In this document: positions 8,269-18,300 of the stretch, in pieces
Position numbering within the stretch: the stretch's first letter is position 1
Layout of the letters: each line of letters starts with the position of its first letter
Source: Neobacillus cucumis
GTDB lineage: Bacteria > Bacillota > Bacilli > Bacillales > Cytobacillaceae
Direction: 5' to 3'
Assembly (NCBI RefSeq): GCF_016908975.1
Contig: NZ_JAFBEX010000006.1
Location: 124,001 to 188,000, forward strand
DNA: 64,000 nt
Made by a program: the position numbers and the translations under genes
Notes under the pieces: model-generated
What the model was told of the DNA's origin: nothing
The model's input: only the letters and a program-made list of their open reading frames with translations
The model's database searches: none

Positions 8269-9350
8269 TTCAGGCTATCCTCTCTATCTTTTAATAAATT
8301 GATATTCTGTTGTTCAATTGTCGTCAAACTTCCGTTATAGCTGGAGTTTTGCGTATACCAGGATTTTTTGGAAAAATAGTTTTGTAAATCGGCCGATTTG
8401 AATACATAGCCATGACGGGCGTAGATCTCATTTCTCGCTAACCGAAGCTCATCCTTGGTCAGGGAATCAATTTCCGACTCCGACAGCACTTTTGTCTTAC
8501 AGTCCGGGATAATATAATCGGCTGTAGATCTGATGTCTGTGTTCGTGTTCGATGAAAAGACATTTTCCGTTAACACCAGGATTAAATCCGTTTTATTGGA
8601 ACCTGTCAAAACAGGAATCGAATAGCCGCAGGAACCGGCATAATCATTCCGTAACGGCTCAGGAAGCGTGCTGGGGCTTTGTGCGACACAGTTGTTGCCC
8701 ACCTTAATCGTATAGGAGCTGTCATTGGCATCCGCCATTTCTACTGCTGCCGTATACACTTTCTTAGCCCATTGCTTCAAAGGCTCGTACCTTTTGCCGT
8801 CATAAAGGGAGAAGATTTCTTCAAGTGTGGCACTCGGAATTTCTGTTGCCGATAGATGGATCACACCATTGTCATTCTCCACTTTCCATTGACCAAGCTG
8901 ATACGTCTTGCTCCCATCTACAATGGGAATCTCTTCAAATGTCTTAGGATCATTGTGTGTTAATTGATTCGTATCATTATCCGAAGACTTGTTGCTATCT
9001 GAACTCGCTTGGGTGGTCTGCTGATTGGTAGTAGACGCTACCCTTGCTGTAGTCGCCTTCTTCGAGGGCAGGCCCATCGTAAAGTAGTAAGCAGCCCCAG
9101 CAATAATCCCGACACCCACTAATGAGACCATCCCTGTTAGGATTCGCTTCTTCTTCGATTTTCCCTTTTTATATTCGCTTCTTGTCGTCTCACTACTTTT
9201 TGTTGTTGCTTCTCTTGCTTCTATGGGCTCAATTGGCGGAAAAGGCTGCTGCTCAACCGGAACTTCGTCCTCTTTAATCTTGATGCCACAATGGGTACAG
9301 AAAAAATCCGTTTCGTTCAGCTTTTCCCCGCAGTTGGTACAAAACTTCAT
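8265..9350 (-). CDS. Zinc-ribbon membrane protein with C-terminal YARHG domain
   Basis: The N-terminus is a zinc ribbon with two CxxC pairs (FCTNCGEK and FCTHCGIK). A basic stretch and one membrane helix (about residues 70-92) follow, then a low-complexity S/T/N/Q linker and an extracytoplasmic part of about 220 residues. It ends with a YARHG module (LRLARNEIYARHGYVFKSAD), which in other Firmicute proteins is extracellular and associated with the cell wall. The biochemical role is unknown. The 4-bp overlap with the amidase gene suggests that the two act together at the wall. Confidence 0.8.
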   Translation of the reverse strand: MKFCTNCGEKLNETDFFCTHCGIKIKEDEVPVEQQPFPPIEPIEAREATTKSSETTRSEYKKGKSKKKRILTGMVSLVGVGIIAGAAYYFTMGLPSKKATTARVASTTNQQTTQASSDSNKSSDNDTNQLTHNDPKTFEEIPIVDGSKTYQLGQWKVENDNGVIHLSATEIPSATLEEIFSLYDGKRYEPLKQWAKKVYTAAVEMADANDSSYTIKVGNNCVAQSPSTLPEPLRNDYAGSCGYSIPVLTGSNKTDLILVLTENVFSSNTNTDIRSTADYIIPDCKTKVLSESEIDSLTKDELRLARNEIYARHGYVFKSADLQNYFSKKSWYTQNSSYNGSLTTIEQQNINLLKDREDSLN

Positions 9351-9497
9351 CTCTTACTCCCCTTTTTCTACTTTTAAAATAATAGTATCACAGTTAAAGA
9401 ATACGCATAAATCCTCCGTAATACCTCTCTTTTAGGACATCGTGTGTGATGGGTACAGGCGAGGAAAACTGTGCAAGGGGACCTTTATATAAAACTA

Positions 9498-9683
9498 TCA
9501 TCTTCCTTCTGAATAGGGCACAAGGCCATTCGTATCCATATAGTGCTTGTATTCCTTTTCAAGTTCACTCAATGTCAACTCGTAAAGATGTTTGTTATTC
9601 TTTTTATAAATTCCACATTTAATAAGCATATTAATTAATTTTTTCTTTTTTAATTGAACCGCATATCGTAATAAATTTTCCAT
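9498..9683 (-). CDS. Small basic protein, probably FbpA family
   Basis: A 61-residue lysine-rich protein with ENLLRYAVQLKKKKLINMLI and LYELTLSELEKEYKH. The YELTLxELExEY segment and overall layout match Fur-regulated basic protein A, which in B. subtilis helps the FsrA small RNA in the iron-sparing response. GAGGTG precedes the ATG. I see no convincing Fur box upstream, so iron control is not shown here. It could be another small basic protein. Confidence 0.6.
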   Translation of the reverse strand: MENLLRYAVQLKKKKLINMLIKCGIYKKNNKHLYELTLSELEKEYKHYMDTNGLVPYSEGR

Positions 9684-10083
9684 ATTTTACACCTCTATTT
9701 ATTTAAAAAGCTTGCCAATATCATGAGGTTTAATACCCGGTATTGTATGTACCCTATAAACCTATCTGCCAAACCACTCTTTATCCATTTCCTTCTTTGT
9801 CTTCTGTGCCAATTTTTCATAGAATTTCACCTTACTTCCTACAACTGTGGTTGTATTTTTTAGAATGAAACATTTCCCTCTTGCCTTTGACTTTGTCATT
9901 ATAGAAAAGCAATCTTTTAAAATCTGTCGTTTTATCTGGATTTAACATCTCTTAAATGAATTGTTAACTTTCCGTAAAAATAGAAAAACATGTAATAATA
10001 TTGTAATTATTTGATTTCATAAGGAAAGTGTTTAATCGCCTGTACCTTTTTTACATATACTATAAAAAAAGTTTGGAGGTGAC

Positions 10084-10245
10084 ATGGAGATAGTTGGTCT
10101 GTTGACGATAGAGGAGGCAGTAACTCGAATCCAAAGCAGGATCAATGAGATCATTAAAAACAACGATCAAGCAAATTACGAAAAACTTCCTGGTCTCATT
10201 GAGGCCTTAAAACTCATATTAGATTGCAAAAAAACGGAGAAATAA
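10084..10245 (+). CDS. Small conserved-looking protein of unknown function
   Basis: A 53-codon frame beginning MEIVGLLTIEEAVTRIQSRI, preceded by TTTGGAGGTGAC, an excellent ribosome binding site, with a TATAAA box about 25 bp further upstream. A strong terminator follows immediately, so it looks like a complete monocistronic unit. It is predicted to be helical and slightly charged, with no membrane segment. I do not recognise the family. Confidence 0.65.
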   Translation: MEIVGLLTIEEAVTRIQSRINEIIKNNDQANYEKLPGLIEALKLILDCKKTEK

Positions 10246-10264
10246 CTGATTCTCCGTTTTTTAC
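10230..10264 (+). terminator. Terminator of the small gene
   Basis: AACGGAGAA and TTCTCCGTT pair across a short loop, followed by TTTTTT. Confidence 0.85.
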
Positions 10265-10490
10265 ATTCTAAATAATTCAGCCTGCATAATATTGGAAATA
10301 ACCTTTAAGTGTGTTTCTGGCAAATAGCTGATGTATGATTTGGCATCATGTTTATAAAGACTTATGAATCATTACTTAAGGGAAAAGTGTATGAGCACTT
10401 ATATTTATTTATATTTGTAAAGCAAAGCTTACTGTACTAAATGGCAGTTAAGTTGAAGAAGGGAACACCTTAAAAAATCCAATAAGCAAT
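10265..10490. other. Intergenic sequence with one degenerate repeat
   Basis: No gene is seen. The segment near 10434-10460 (ACTAAATGGCAGTTAAGTTG) resembles a motif near 11158-11185 (AACTAACTGGCAGGTTAATTG), a common type of intergenic repeat in Bacillus relatives. Confidence 0.4.
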
Positions 10491-10521
10491 AAAAAAGGTG
10501 CCTCACAACAGTGAAAGCACC
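10491..10521 (-). terminator. Terminator of the DinB gene
   Basis: GGTGC/GCACC with inner CAC/GTG pairing, followed on the minus strand by six T. Confidence 0.75.
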
Positions 10522-10532
10522 AATATTACGCA

Positions 10533-11003
10533 CTAATCCCAAATACGGATTCTTGGAACACCTGCGGTTCTTAAATAATCTAATAACTGACCAGTATGAA
10601 CAGATTCGTGATACGCAATGCGTAGGAGCATATCCCCCAGGTCTCTTATGTATCCTGCATCAGAACGGTCAATCTTAATATTTGTTAAGTCTTCTTCAGA
10701 AAATGATCTGATTGTATTTATGAATTGATTACGATAGGGTTCGGCAAATTCCAATTCAGAATTTACAGAAGTAAAAGGTCTGTTTTCAAAAGGGGAATTA
10801 AAAACGGATAAACTTCCTTGATTTTTAAGTGCCAGGTGATAATAATGTTCGCTTTCCAGTACGTGCCTGACCATTTCTAGACAATTCATTGCTTCATTAT
10901 CTGGCTTCCAACTTAGTTTTTCTTCAGGAATAGATCTCCAGACTTTTATGCTTCTTCTTCTAACTTCATTTAAGTTTAAAATAATTAATTCAATTGAATT
11001 CAT
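10533..11003 (-). CDS. DinB-fold protein
   Basis: Four-helix-bundle DinB/DfsB-like protein, a family that binds divalent metal through three histidines and includes thiol transferases. Candidate ligands are MVRHVLESEHYYHL and AYHESVHTGQLLDYLR; the HESVHTGQ segment is the characteristic late motif. The start is ATG at 11001-11003 because AAAGGAGG lies 8 nt upstream, giving 156 aa. An inverted repeat resembling a TetR-family operator lies just upstream. Confidence 0.82.
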   Translation of the reverse strand: MNSIELIILNLNEVRRRSIKVWRSIPEEKLSWKPDNEAMNCLEMVRHVLESEHYYHLALKNQGSLSVFNSPFENRPFTSVNSELEFAEPYRNQFINTIRSFSEEDLTNIKIDRSDAGYIRDLGDMLLRIAYHESVHTGQLLDYLRTAGVPRIRIWD

Positions 11004-11040
11004 AAAAGTTCCTCCTTTGATAAGCATATTTTAATTATAC

Positions 11041-11056
11041 ACGAATGAACGTTCGT
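11041..11056. promoter_or_regulatory. TetR-type operator-like palindrome upstream of the DinB gene
   Basis: ACGAATGAACGTTCGT contains the palindrome GAACGTTC and matching ACGAA/TTCGT outer arms. On the plus strand it is followed by GAAGGAGG without any start codon in range, so a divergent regulator gene may once have been here and been lost. Confidence 0.4.
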
Positions 11057-11216
11057 GCCAATCTGAAGGAGGAATACTTTACAATATTTAGTTATACTTT
11101 ACACGAACGGTGCAAGAGAAAGAGGTGCTGCGATTTAAAGGACTCTTTCATTGTTGTTGAACTAACTGGCAGGTTAATTGAAGAATGTTTTTTATATAGT
11201 ACAGTTTAATTTAGGT

Positions 11217-11405
11217 TCAATTTTGATTTTGTTTGAGAAACCTTAAGCGAATATATACCCCTAAACAAATTAAGCCTATAACAGCGTTGAGTATAACTTC
11301 CCACAATGGTGAGTAAAAGGATTTAGATATTGCCCCTATTTCAAAAGCTGAGAACAAAATAAGCCAAACCCACGACTTATAGCGTTGATAATAAAATGAT
11401 AACAA
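11217..11405 (-). CDS. Small two-helix membrane protein
   Basis: Two hydrophobic helices separated by a short loop (YKSWVWLILFSAFEIGAI and LNAVIGLICLGVYIRL), with a basic end RLRFLKQNQN. The start TTG at 11403-11405 is chosen because AAAGGAG is 9 nt upstream; the TTG further upstream touches the ribosome binding site. The 62-residue product has no known function. Confidence 0.55.
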   Translation of the reverse strand: MLSFYYQRYKSWVWLILFSAFEIGAISKSFYSPLWEVILNAVIGLICLGVYIRLRFLKQNQN

Positions 11406-11414
11406 TCTAAACAA

Positions 11415-11621
11415 CTCCTTTGTTTTCTATCAGTCTATATTTTACACTATTTGGAAACATCTGTAATGAATCTTTTTAGTCAAATTGAAAGTAAAAGGGA
11501 TAATGAAAATATGCTGTTCTTTTTGTGATTTAGTCTCACATTTTTAATTAATTCGAAGCAAGATTGTGAAGTTTGTACTTAAACTAATGGGTGCTTTAGC
11601 ATTATAAGGGAATAAAAATAT
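11415..11621. other. Intergenic sequence, nothing recognised
   Basis: AT-rich, without a plausible gene or RNA. Confidence 0.4.
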
Positions 11622-11677
11622 AGAGCCTAAAATATGCAAGTCTTTATGCACCTACTTGCGTATTTTGGCTCTTTTTA
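11622..11677 (+). terminator. Long terminator-like hairpin
   Basis: AGAGCC plus AAAATA and GCAAG pair with CTTGC, TATTTT and GGCTCT, followed by CTTTTT. No plus-strand gene is visible immediately upstream, so it may belong to a lost gene. Confidence 0.6.
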
Positions 11678-11835
11678 CCTTCATAATACATACTGCCGTT
11701 TATGACATTTTTTAATTACCAAATATATTTAAGTTGGACCGTTTAAATAAAACTTATTTGAATTAGGTATAGCAGAAACTCTATTGGTAAAGCCTTCTAG
11801 TAATGATTGATGTTAATGGAGGAAAGTGTTTTTAT

Positions 11836-12255
11836 ATGTTTTCATTACGAGGGGATGCGCATAAAATTTATCTGAAACTAAAAAGGGCATCGAACAAGGA
11901 ACAATCCTTTCAATCCGTAAAGGAAATAAACCAGATTGAACAAATTCAAAACTTTTATATTACGATTGATAGCCCTACTCTAAAAAAGATCTATTTTTGC
12001 ATGATCAAAGAGAAAAATGGCTCCGGAATGATTCCTCTTCTTGTCTCTTCTGGCCCATGGCTCTTACTCCTATTTTCAGAGCAATTACAAGAATTTCTGT
12101 TTAAAGAGGGAAGTTTACTTTGGATATTCTTTGTTTTCGCCTATATATTCATCCTTACCCTCAGTGTAATTCTCCACTTTCATGAAAAATCTTGGGCTGC
12201 CGTTCATATCGAAATCATCGATGAGATATTACAGGCTCGAAAAACAATCAACTAA
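11836..12255 (+). CDS. Membrane protein of unknown function
   Basis: 139 residues from the ATG at 11836, with GGAGG about 13 nt upstream; an earlier ATG at 11803 lacks a ribosome binding site. The first 75 residues are soluble and charged, followed by two hydrophobic helices (SGPWLLLLFS and LLWIFFVFAYIFILTLSVIL) and a short charged tail. I do not recognise the family. Confidence 0.55.
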   Translation: MFSLRGDAHKIYLKLKRASNKEQSFQSVKEINQIEQIQNFYITIDSPTLKKIYFCMIKEKNGSGMIPLLVSSGPWLLLLFSEQLQEFLFKEGSLLWIFFVFAYIFILTLSVILHFHEKSWAAVHIEIIDEILQARKTIN

Positions 12256-12470
12256 GGAATAACCCAACGCCTATTTTCCAGCCAATAAAATGATTCGTTT
12301 TGTATCATAAATGGAATTAATCAGCAATCTTCCGGAAGTGAGAGCACTTTAGGAGAAGTCCTGAAGAGTTGGAAATAAGAGTAAATATTTAAATAAAATG
12401 GAGAATATCTAGCAGTTAAATAGCGAAAGATATACATTAAAGTAAATCTTAGGGAAAGGGAGACGTCGCG

Positions 12471-13469
12471 ATGGGGAGTAATATTAAATTAACATCAGCT
12501 GAATTGTCTCAACTATGGGCTGCATATATCACGAACTCCATGGCAAATCGTATGTTAAAGCATTTCGAAAAAACAACCGATGATTCTGATATCCATGCCG
12601 TCGTAAAAACGGCGTTGGCGTTCTCAGAAGCGATGGATTTAAAATTGAAGCAACATTTTCTAGCCGAAAAATTGCCCATTCCTTATGGCTTTACGGATGA
12701 TGACGTCCATTTGGAAGCACCAAAATTATTTACCGACAAATTTGTTTTAGAGTACCTCAAGCAATTGATGGGATTTGGGATTGCTTCATATGGAATTTCT
12801 CTTACTATTTGCCCACGGGAGGATATTCGTGAGACCTTTAAATATGCGATTGCACAAACCACGGAACAGCTCGATACGATCATTCATACGCTTTTAACAA
12901 AGGGAATGTATATCCGCCCGCCTTTTATCCCTTACCCTCAAAAAGCAGAATACGTTCATAAGGAAGCGTTTCTTAATGCATTTTTCGGGGATCGACGGGC
13001 ATTAACTTCAATTGAAATTACCCATTTGTTTTTCAACACACTCACCAATTCTTTGGGAAAAGCATTGATTACTGGTTTTTTACAGGTTAGCCATACTCCA
13101 GCCATTAAGGCATTTATGAAGCGGGGCAAAGGAATCTCTTCTAAACATATTGAGGTGTTTGGATCGATTTTGCGTGACGATGATATATCGAGTATTTCAA
13201 CATGGGAATCGGAGATTACAGACTCTACGACTTCACCCTTTTCCGAAAAACTTATGATGTACCATCTTCTCTACATAAATGGAGCTGGAATGGGTTCGTA
13301 TGGCAATGCAATGGCCACAAGCCAAAGACGTGATTTAGGTATAACCTACGCTCGCTTAATCGCGGAAATTGCTACCTACCTAGATGATGGAGCGGAAATA
13401 ATGGTTAAACTTGGCTGGTTTGAAATGCCTCCAAGTGCGGTTGAGAGAAATAAATTAGCGGGGATCTAG
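12471..13469 (+). CDS. DUF3231 family protein
   Basis: 332 residues with two tandem four-helix, ferritin-like units (about 1-165 and 175-330), the arrangement of Bacillus DUF3231 proteins. The repeat is visible as LTSAELSQLWAAYITNSMAN against LTSIEITHLFFNTLTNSLGK. The molecular function of the family is not established. AAGGGAGACG precedes the ATG. It appears to be monocistronic, with decayed sequence downstream. Confidence 0.8.
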   Translation: MGSNIKLTSAELSQLWAAYITNSMANRMLKHFEKTTDDSDIHAVVKTALAFSEAMDLKLKQHFLAEKLPIPYGFTDDDVHLEAPKLFTDKFVLEYLKQLMGFGIASYGISLTICPREDIRETFKYAIAQTTEQLDTIIHTLLTKGMYIRPPFIPYPQKAEYVHKEAFLNAFFGDRRALTSIEITHLFFNTLTNSLGKALITGFLQVSHTPAIKAFMKRGKGISSKHIEVFGSILRDDDISSISTWESEITDSTTSPFSEKLMMYHLLYINGAGMGSYGNAMATSQRRDLGITYARLIAEIATYLDDGAEIMVKLGWFEMPPSAVERNKLAGI

Positions 13470-13583
13470 TTTAAAAGTTCTTCGGAGTAGATTTATAGGT
13501 CTATGTGAATCAGTACACTGCCTAAGCATGAATGAAGGACAACTTAATAGCTCACTAACTGGATTTTGTCCTTCATAACCCAT

Positions 13584-13650
13584 TGGTATAATCATCAATC
13601 CATCTGAAATTTCCGTCATCAATTGAGTTATATAATCTCCATTCGATAGA
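13584..13650 (-). pseudogene. C-terminal fragment of an Amidase_3 gene
   Basis: This segment matches the C-terminal coding end of the amidase at 7429 (the part encoding LSNGDYLQKLMMEVSDGIDE) with scattered differences, and nothing else of the gene remains. It is followed by a terminator. Confidence 0.6.
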
Positions 13651-13684
13651 GGGGTGCCCCAACAACTGGGACACCCCTCTTTAA
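13649..13684. terminator. Strong GC-rich hairpin
   Basis: GAGGGGTG plus CCCA pair with TGGG plus CACCCCTC, followed by TTTAAA on the plus strand. Confidence 0.6.
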
Positions 13685-13694
13685 ATATATTTAT

Positions 13695-13805
13695 GAAATA
13701 ACCAAGTTTCTTAAATCTGCTTTTAGGTCCTCGATTAGTTTTTCTAGTGTGATTTCTGTTTCGTTCACGCCTTTTTCACAATCTGCGAAAAATTAGCAAT
13801 ATTTC
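13695..13805 (-). pseudogene. Remnant of a small protein gene, copy 2
   Basis: The minus strand encodes KGVNETEITLEKLIEDLKAD and LRNLV, clearly related to the remnant at 4890-5010. A small deletion has put the upstream part (FSQIVKKA) out of frame. This is the second decayed copy of an unrecognised small gene. Confidence 0.55.
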
Positions 13806-14049
13806 CACAATTCACCTTAAATTCCCGCTTCAACTTTCGATTTCCCCCTTCAGTTCCTTTAATAGTTACACATTTTAATAGAAGCATGTCGGAATGTAAA
13901 TGCATCCCAACTGTAGTATGTAAAAATGGCTCGAAAGGCGGAGACAATGTTCTTCAATGTTCTATTTACTACTCTATCATGACCATATAATAGCTCCTAG
14001 AAAACTTCCATATTTTTAATGTCTTATTTCCTATCAAAAAGGAAACAAA

Positions 14050-14238
14050 TCAAAAGTAGATTATTCAATATGGTGTGAGTTATTATTTGTCGATTCTGCC
14101 AGCCAACAAGACAATTATGAATCGATGGTTGAACAAATTGTGAATACATTTAATCCAGGACAAGGGAATTTGGGGAAGACGTATAAGTGGGGCCGCACTT
14201 ATCGGTTAGGGAATCAGGTTAAGCACCCAATCAGATAA
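14050..14238 (+). pseudogene. C-terminal fragment of a lipoprotein-like gene, copy 1
   Basis: The reading contains QYGVSYYLS, then after a frame disruption SASQQDNYESMVEQIVNTFN. The same protein tail is found at 19600-19700 (QYGVSYDLSITYSASQ, then SMVSHIVNTFKPG). The SITYSAS...NTF ending is common in surface lipoproteins of Bacillus. No complete gene is present. Confidence 0.55.
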
Positions 14239-14430
14239 ATAGACGGAAAAATTCCGCCTAATTGGTAATTACTATTAAAAAAGGCTTAAATAGACGGAGA
14301 GATTCCGCCTATTGACTCGAAAAATGCGAAAATAGGGAATTTTGCTATGCATAACCGGAAATCCTCCGCTTATTTACCCCGAAACGAGCTCCATGCTACA
14401 TCTAACCGGAAAATCTCCGCTTATTTCACT
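14239..14430. repeat. Array of short hairpin repeats with 51-bp spacing
   Basis: Two units of the form AGACGGA..ATTCCGCCTA start at 14241 and 14292 (51 bp apart). Two inverted-orientation units AACCGGAAA.TCTCCGCTTATTT start at 14353 and 14404 (also 51 bp). A further solitary relative is at 19368. Each unit can form a small hairpin. Confidence 0.7.
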
Positions 14431-14717
14431 TTCGCTGGTACTCGATTAAGGAACATCTTATTTAAAAGGGAGTGAGTTTTATCTAAAAATTTCAAGAGAA
14501 CTTCATATGGGTGCATAACGGTGAACTGTATCACAAGTAGGTGAGGTTTTATATAAATAAGGTTTTTGTATTCCTAATAAAGAAACTTTCCAATTACTAT
14601 GACTAGTTCTACTTTTTTATATACCAATAACGATGCCAATACGACTATCATTTCGGCACGTATTTTAAGAAAGACACCTCAAAACAGAACCCTTTAGTAA
14701 ATCCACTTGGGGCTTTT
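14431..14717. other. Intergenic sequence, nothing firm
   Basis: No gene recognised. A weak hairpin near 14681-14718 ending in TTTTTTA on the plus strand might be a terminator remnant. Confidence 0.4.
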
Positions 14718-15215
14718 TTATTCCACTTTAAATGAAAGACTTGCTCTAATGTCCTGCTTCTTTGCAGTTGAGATAAACTCAATCGTATAATTTCCTTTTT
14801 TCAGGTCTTTTGTTACTTTGTTAAAATCCTCTTTATATACTAGTTCTTCCCCTTGTTTTAACTTGACTACGCTCACTTGGTCAGCGCCTACCATTTCCTT
14901 TGAACGTTGTTTAACAATTGAATTATTTTCATCTCGTACAAGATAATCATATTTCAGTGAAGAAGGGAAGATTAGGTCTTGTACCTGCTCACTTTGGTTT
15001 TTGAGCTTAAAAATAAACACCAATCCTGATAGATCCTCTTTTAATTCAAGTGAAGCTTCAATCCCAAAATTAGCAATCCCATTTGATGTTGGTTTACTAG
15101 TAGGAGTTGAATTCGTATGATCATTAGATGGATTTGAATCTGATTTTTGTAATCCACAAGCAGTTAACAGAGACATAAGGAAAAGTATGCTCCAAAAAAG
15201 CTTCCTGTGTTTCAT
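14718..15215 (-). CDS. Lipoprotein with BsuPI (proteinase inhibitor) domain
   Basis: Predicted secreted lipoprotein, 165 aa. The signal peptide ends in a lipobox LLTAC (lipidated cysteine near residue 20 from this start), then an N/S/T/P-rich spacer and a BsuPI-like beta-sandwich from about residue 55: VFIFKLKNQSEQVQDLIFPS, YDYLVRDENN and GEELVYKEDF. BsuPI is the intracellular proteinase inhibitor fold of B. subtilis; this one would be extracytoplasmic. ATG at 15213-15215 follows GGAGGAG; an upstream in-frame GTG is inside that site. It lies directly downstream of the large protease gene in the same direction, which suggests an inhibitor or immunity-like role. Inhibition is inferred, not shown. 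Confidence 0.75.
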   Translation of the reverse strand: MKHRKLFWSILFLMSLLTACGLQKSDSNPSNDHTNSTPTSKPTSNGIANFGIEASLELKEDLSGLVFIFKLKNQSEQVQDLIFPSSLKYDYLVRDENNSIVKQRSKEMVGADQVSVVKLKQGEELVYKEDFNKVTKDLKKGNYTIEFISTAKKQDIRASLSFKVE

Positions 15216-15239
15216 TTGACACTCCTCCACTATTCACGA

Positions 15240-15272
15240 AAATAAGGAAAGGAGTGAACAAGTCACTCCTTC
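15240..15272 (-). terminator. Terminator between the protease and inhibitor genes
   Basis: AAGGAGTGA and TCACTCCTT form a 9-bp stem, followed on the minus strand by a T-rich run. It would lower, not necessarily abolish, read-through to the inhibitor gene. Confidence 0.6.
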
Positions 15273-15318
15273 TACTTATTTACTTTATGTTGATTTTACC
15301 ATAACCTTTGGTCATCTT

Positions 15319-18300
15319 TTATTTATGATATACCACAACAGAGGTGGCTGCACCAACATTATCAACCGTATCTTTCGCATTTACTGATAATGTTGTATTG
15401 ACCTTTTGTGGGGTAATCGATACGGAGAAAGCTCCCGCAGAATTAGCCCTAGCGTACCCTAATGTTTGTGTTCCCACTTTTACATAAACAGTCGCATATG
15501 CTTCTGTTTTCCCAGTAACAACCTTATCCGTATCACCAACAGGGTTAACAGTAGGTTTGCCTGGTGCCACTTTGTCAGATGAAATGATATATTTGATGGC
15601 TGCATTCGCATCCAAACGTCCCCAGCCATAATAATCATCATATCCAATATCACCAAGATCTTCACTTGTTTCTTGTAATACTTGTGATACTTGCGCAGGT
15701 GTAATATTTGGTTTAAGTGAATAAAGTAATCCTGCAACAGCTGCAACATGCGGAGCCGCCATGGATGTACCTGATAAATATTTTACTTCCCCATTACCTA
15801 CAAAGCTTGCAATTCTTTGTCCAGGTGCCACTACATCCAGGCCTTCACCATAGTTAGAAAAGTCTGCAAGTTGATCGATATTATCTGTTGCACCGACTGA
15901 AATAACATATTCTGATCTTCCTGGGTAACTCAATTTATTAGTACCATCATTTCCAGCGGCCGCAACGACAGTTACACCTTTTTTAGCCGCATATCTTAGA
16001 GCATCCTCAATCACATTACTATCATCATCGCCGCCTAAGCTTAGATTAATGACTTTAGCTCCCTTATCGACTGCGTACCTGATTCCTAAAGCTACATTTT
16101 CATATGATCCAGACCCTTCACTGTCAAGAACCTTAACAGGTAAGATGCTCGTATACTGGTTAATTCCAGCAATCGAATTCTTATTATTTGATTTTGCCGC
16201 AATAATTCCTGCTACATGTGATCCATGGGAATTATCATCAAGTGCATCATTATCATTGTTCACAAAATCATAGTCCAAATTGGTAAGAACTTTTCCACTA
16301 AAATCGGCATAGCTATAATTCACCCCAGTGTCAACCACCGCAACGATCATGGATGGCAATGACTTACCAGAAAGCTGTTTGACCATATCTACATAGTTAA
16401 TATCAGCACCAGCAACCCCATCATTTTGTCCCGTATTCTCAAGCGACCATTGATATTGATAGTGAACATCTGCGGTAGAGGCTCTCATGATTCCATTTGG
16501 TTCGGCATACTCAATTTGTTCTGACTTTTTAAGTTCTTTTAATACCTCATTCATTTTTTGATTTACTTTGATTTTAAACGTATGGTCTAAAGATACTTGT
16601 GCATTTGATAATGCATTTACTTTTACGTCAACGTTTAATCCTTTTGATGACAATGTACGGCTCACTAGTTTTGCAACGTCAGCGGTATTATAGTTATTCT
16701 TTACTTTAATCAGAATCTCATTTGAAGCACTGTTTGCCTTTAATAGATTTGCTTGGGTTAAAGCAGTGGCTACATTTTTACCTGCCATTTGCTTTACATT
16801 AAATTCGTTCCAAGCTTTATCTAATTTCCCTCTCAATTCTCCTGAAACATCATTTCGAACCGTCTCATATAAATGCGTTAAGGCATTTACATCTTTATTA
16901 GTTATATTGTATGAAGACTCCCCACTTACGGAAAGCTTTTCTGTTGCTTTAATCGCAGATGATAGCTGTGATAAGTCGCCACTCAGACTGGAACGAAGCT
17001 TTTTATCTTTTATTACATCCATAACGATCGACTTTGACACTTCGTAGTATAAAGACGTAATTTGTTCCCCTTTATCCGTTTTGTCTAAAAGTTGATCACG
17101 AATCGTTCTCATGCCATTCAGATTTTCAAAAACAGAAGTCGAATCTGCGGCAACCCCTTCTATCGCACAGTTTTCTGAATCCTCTTCCGGTTCTTTGTAT
17201 ATAGGTGTATTGGTAAGGGAGAAGTCTCCTGCTTGCAGTGCCTCTACTTTTACATAATAAGGACCTGTCCATGAAAGTGGAAAATCGACTGTACTATCGG
17301 CATTTTCAAAATAGGCTTCTCCTTCATTCGCCCTAGTATAATCCTGATAAACCGAAATCAAAGTCGGAAAATCACCAGTTGAGAATGTAATATGGGAGGA
17401 TGCCGTCAAAGCTTTGGAAGGATCAATTTTAAACCACTTCTCTTCCCCTGCTTTAGTAAACGTACCACTATAGGCTGTTCCCAGATTTAACGTGATGACA
17501 GTGGAAGATACCCCATTAATCCCAACCGCGGAAAAAGCTGCCTGTACGGTCTTCACTTCCTGACTTGTACTTCCAAAAAGATCTGTTGCTGCTTGGATGC
17601 TTGCTGCTCTCATTTGATGGAAATTCGAAACCGGTGTTAAGTATTGAGTTAGGGTACGGTAGAAAATCTGCCCTAATTTCGCACGGCCAATGCCAGTAAC
17701 CGTTACACCATTTTGCTTACCGCCTTGACTAATTAAGTAAGCCGCTTTGTTGATGATCCCACTGTTTGTGTGGACTCCACCATTGTCGTCATCACCAATA
17801 TAACGTTTTGAATAGTCATCCGGATCGCCATAAAGGGTCGGATTGGACATGGAACGAAGCGCATCCCCTGCTATATTAGGTGTATATACATCTTCACCGA
17901 TATTCCAATCTGGTGATTTATTATTATAATATTCTACTAATGTACCAAAAACATCTGACATCGCTTCATTTAATGCACCAGATTCATTTTCATACACTAA
18001 TCCTGCAGAATATTGAGTCACGGCATGGGTTAGCTCATGGGCTACCACATCAATGCCGCCGGAAAGTGAACGGAAGGTTGCTCCATCCCCGTCACCATAA
18101 ACCATTTGTTTACCATCCCAGAAGGCGTTATTGTAATTCGTACTATAATGAACGGATGATTTGATTGGTCCATTCGCATCATCATAGCTGTCTCGATTAA
18201 ACGTCTTTTTATAAAAATCGAATGTCGTGCCTGCATAGTAATGAGCATCTACTGCCGGAGCATCATACGTATCATTTAGAACACCATCTGTGTCCCTCCA

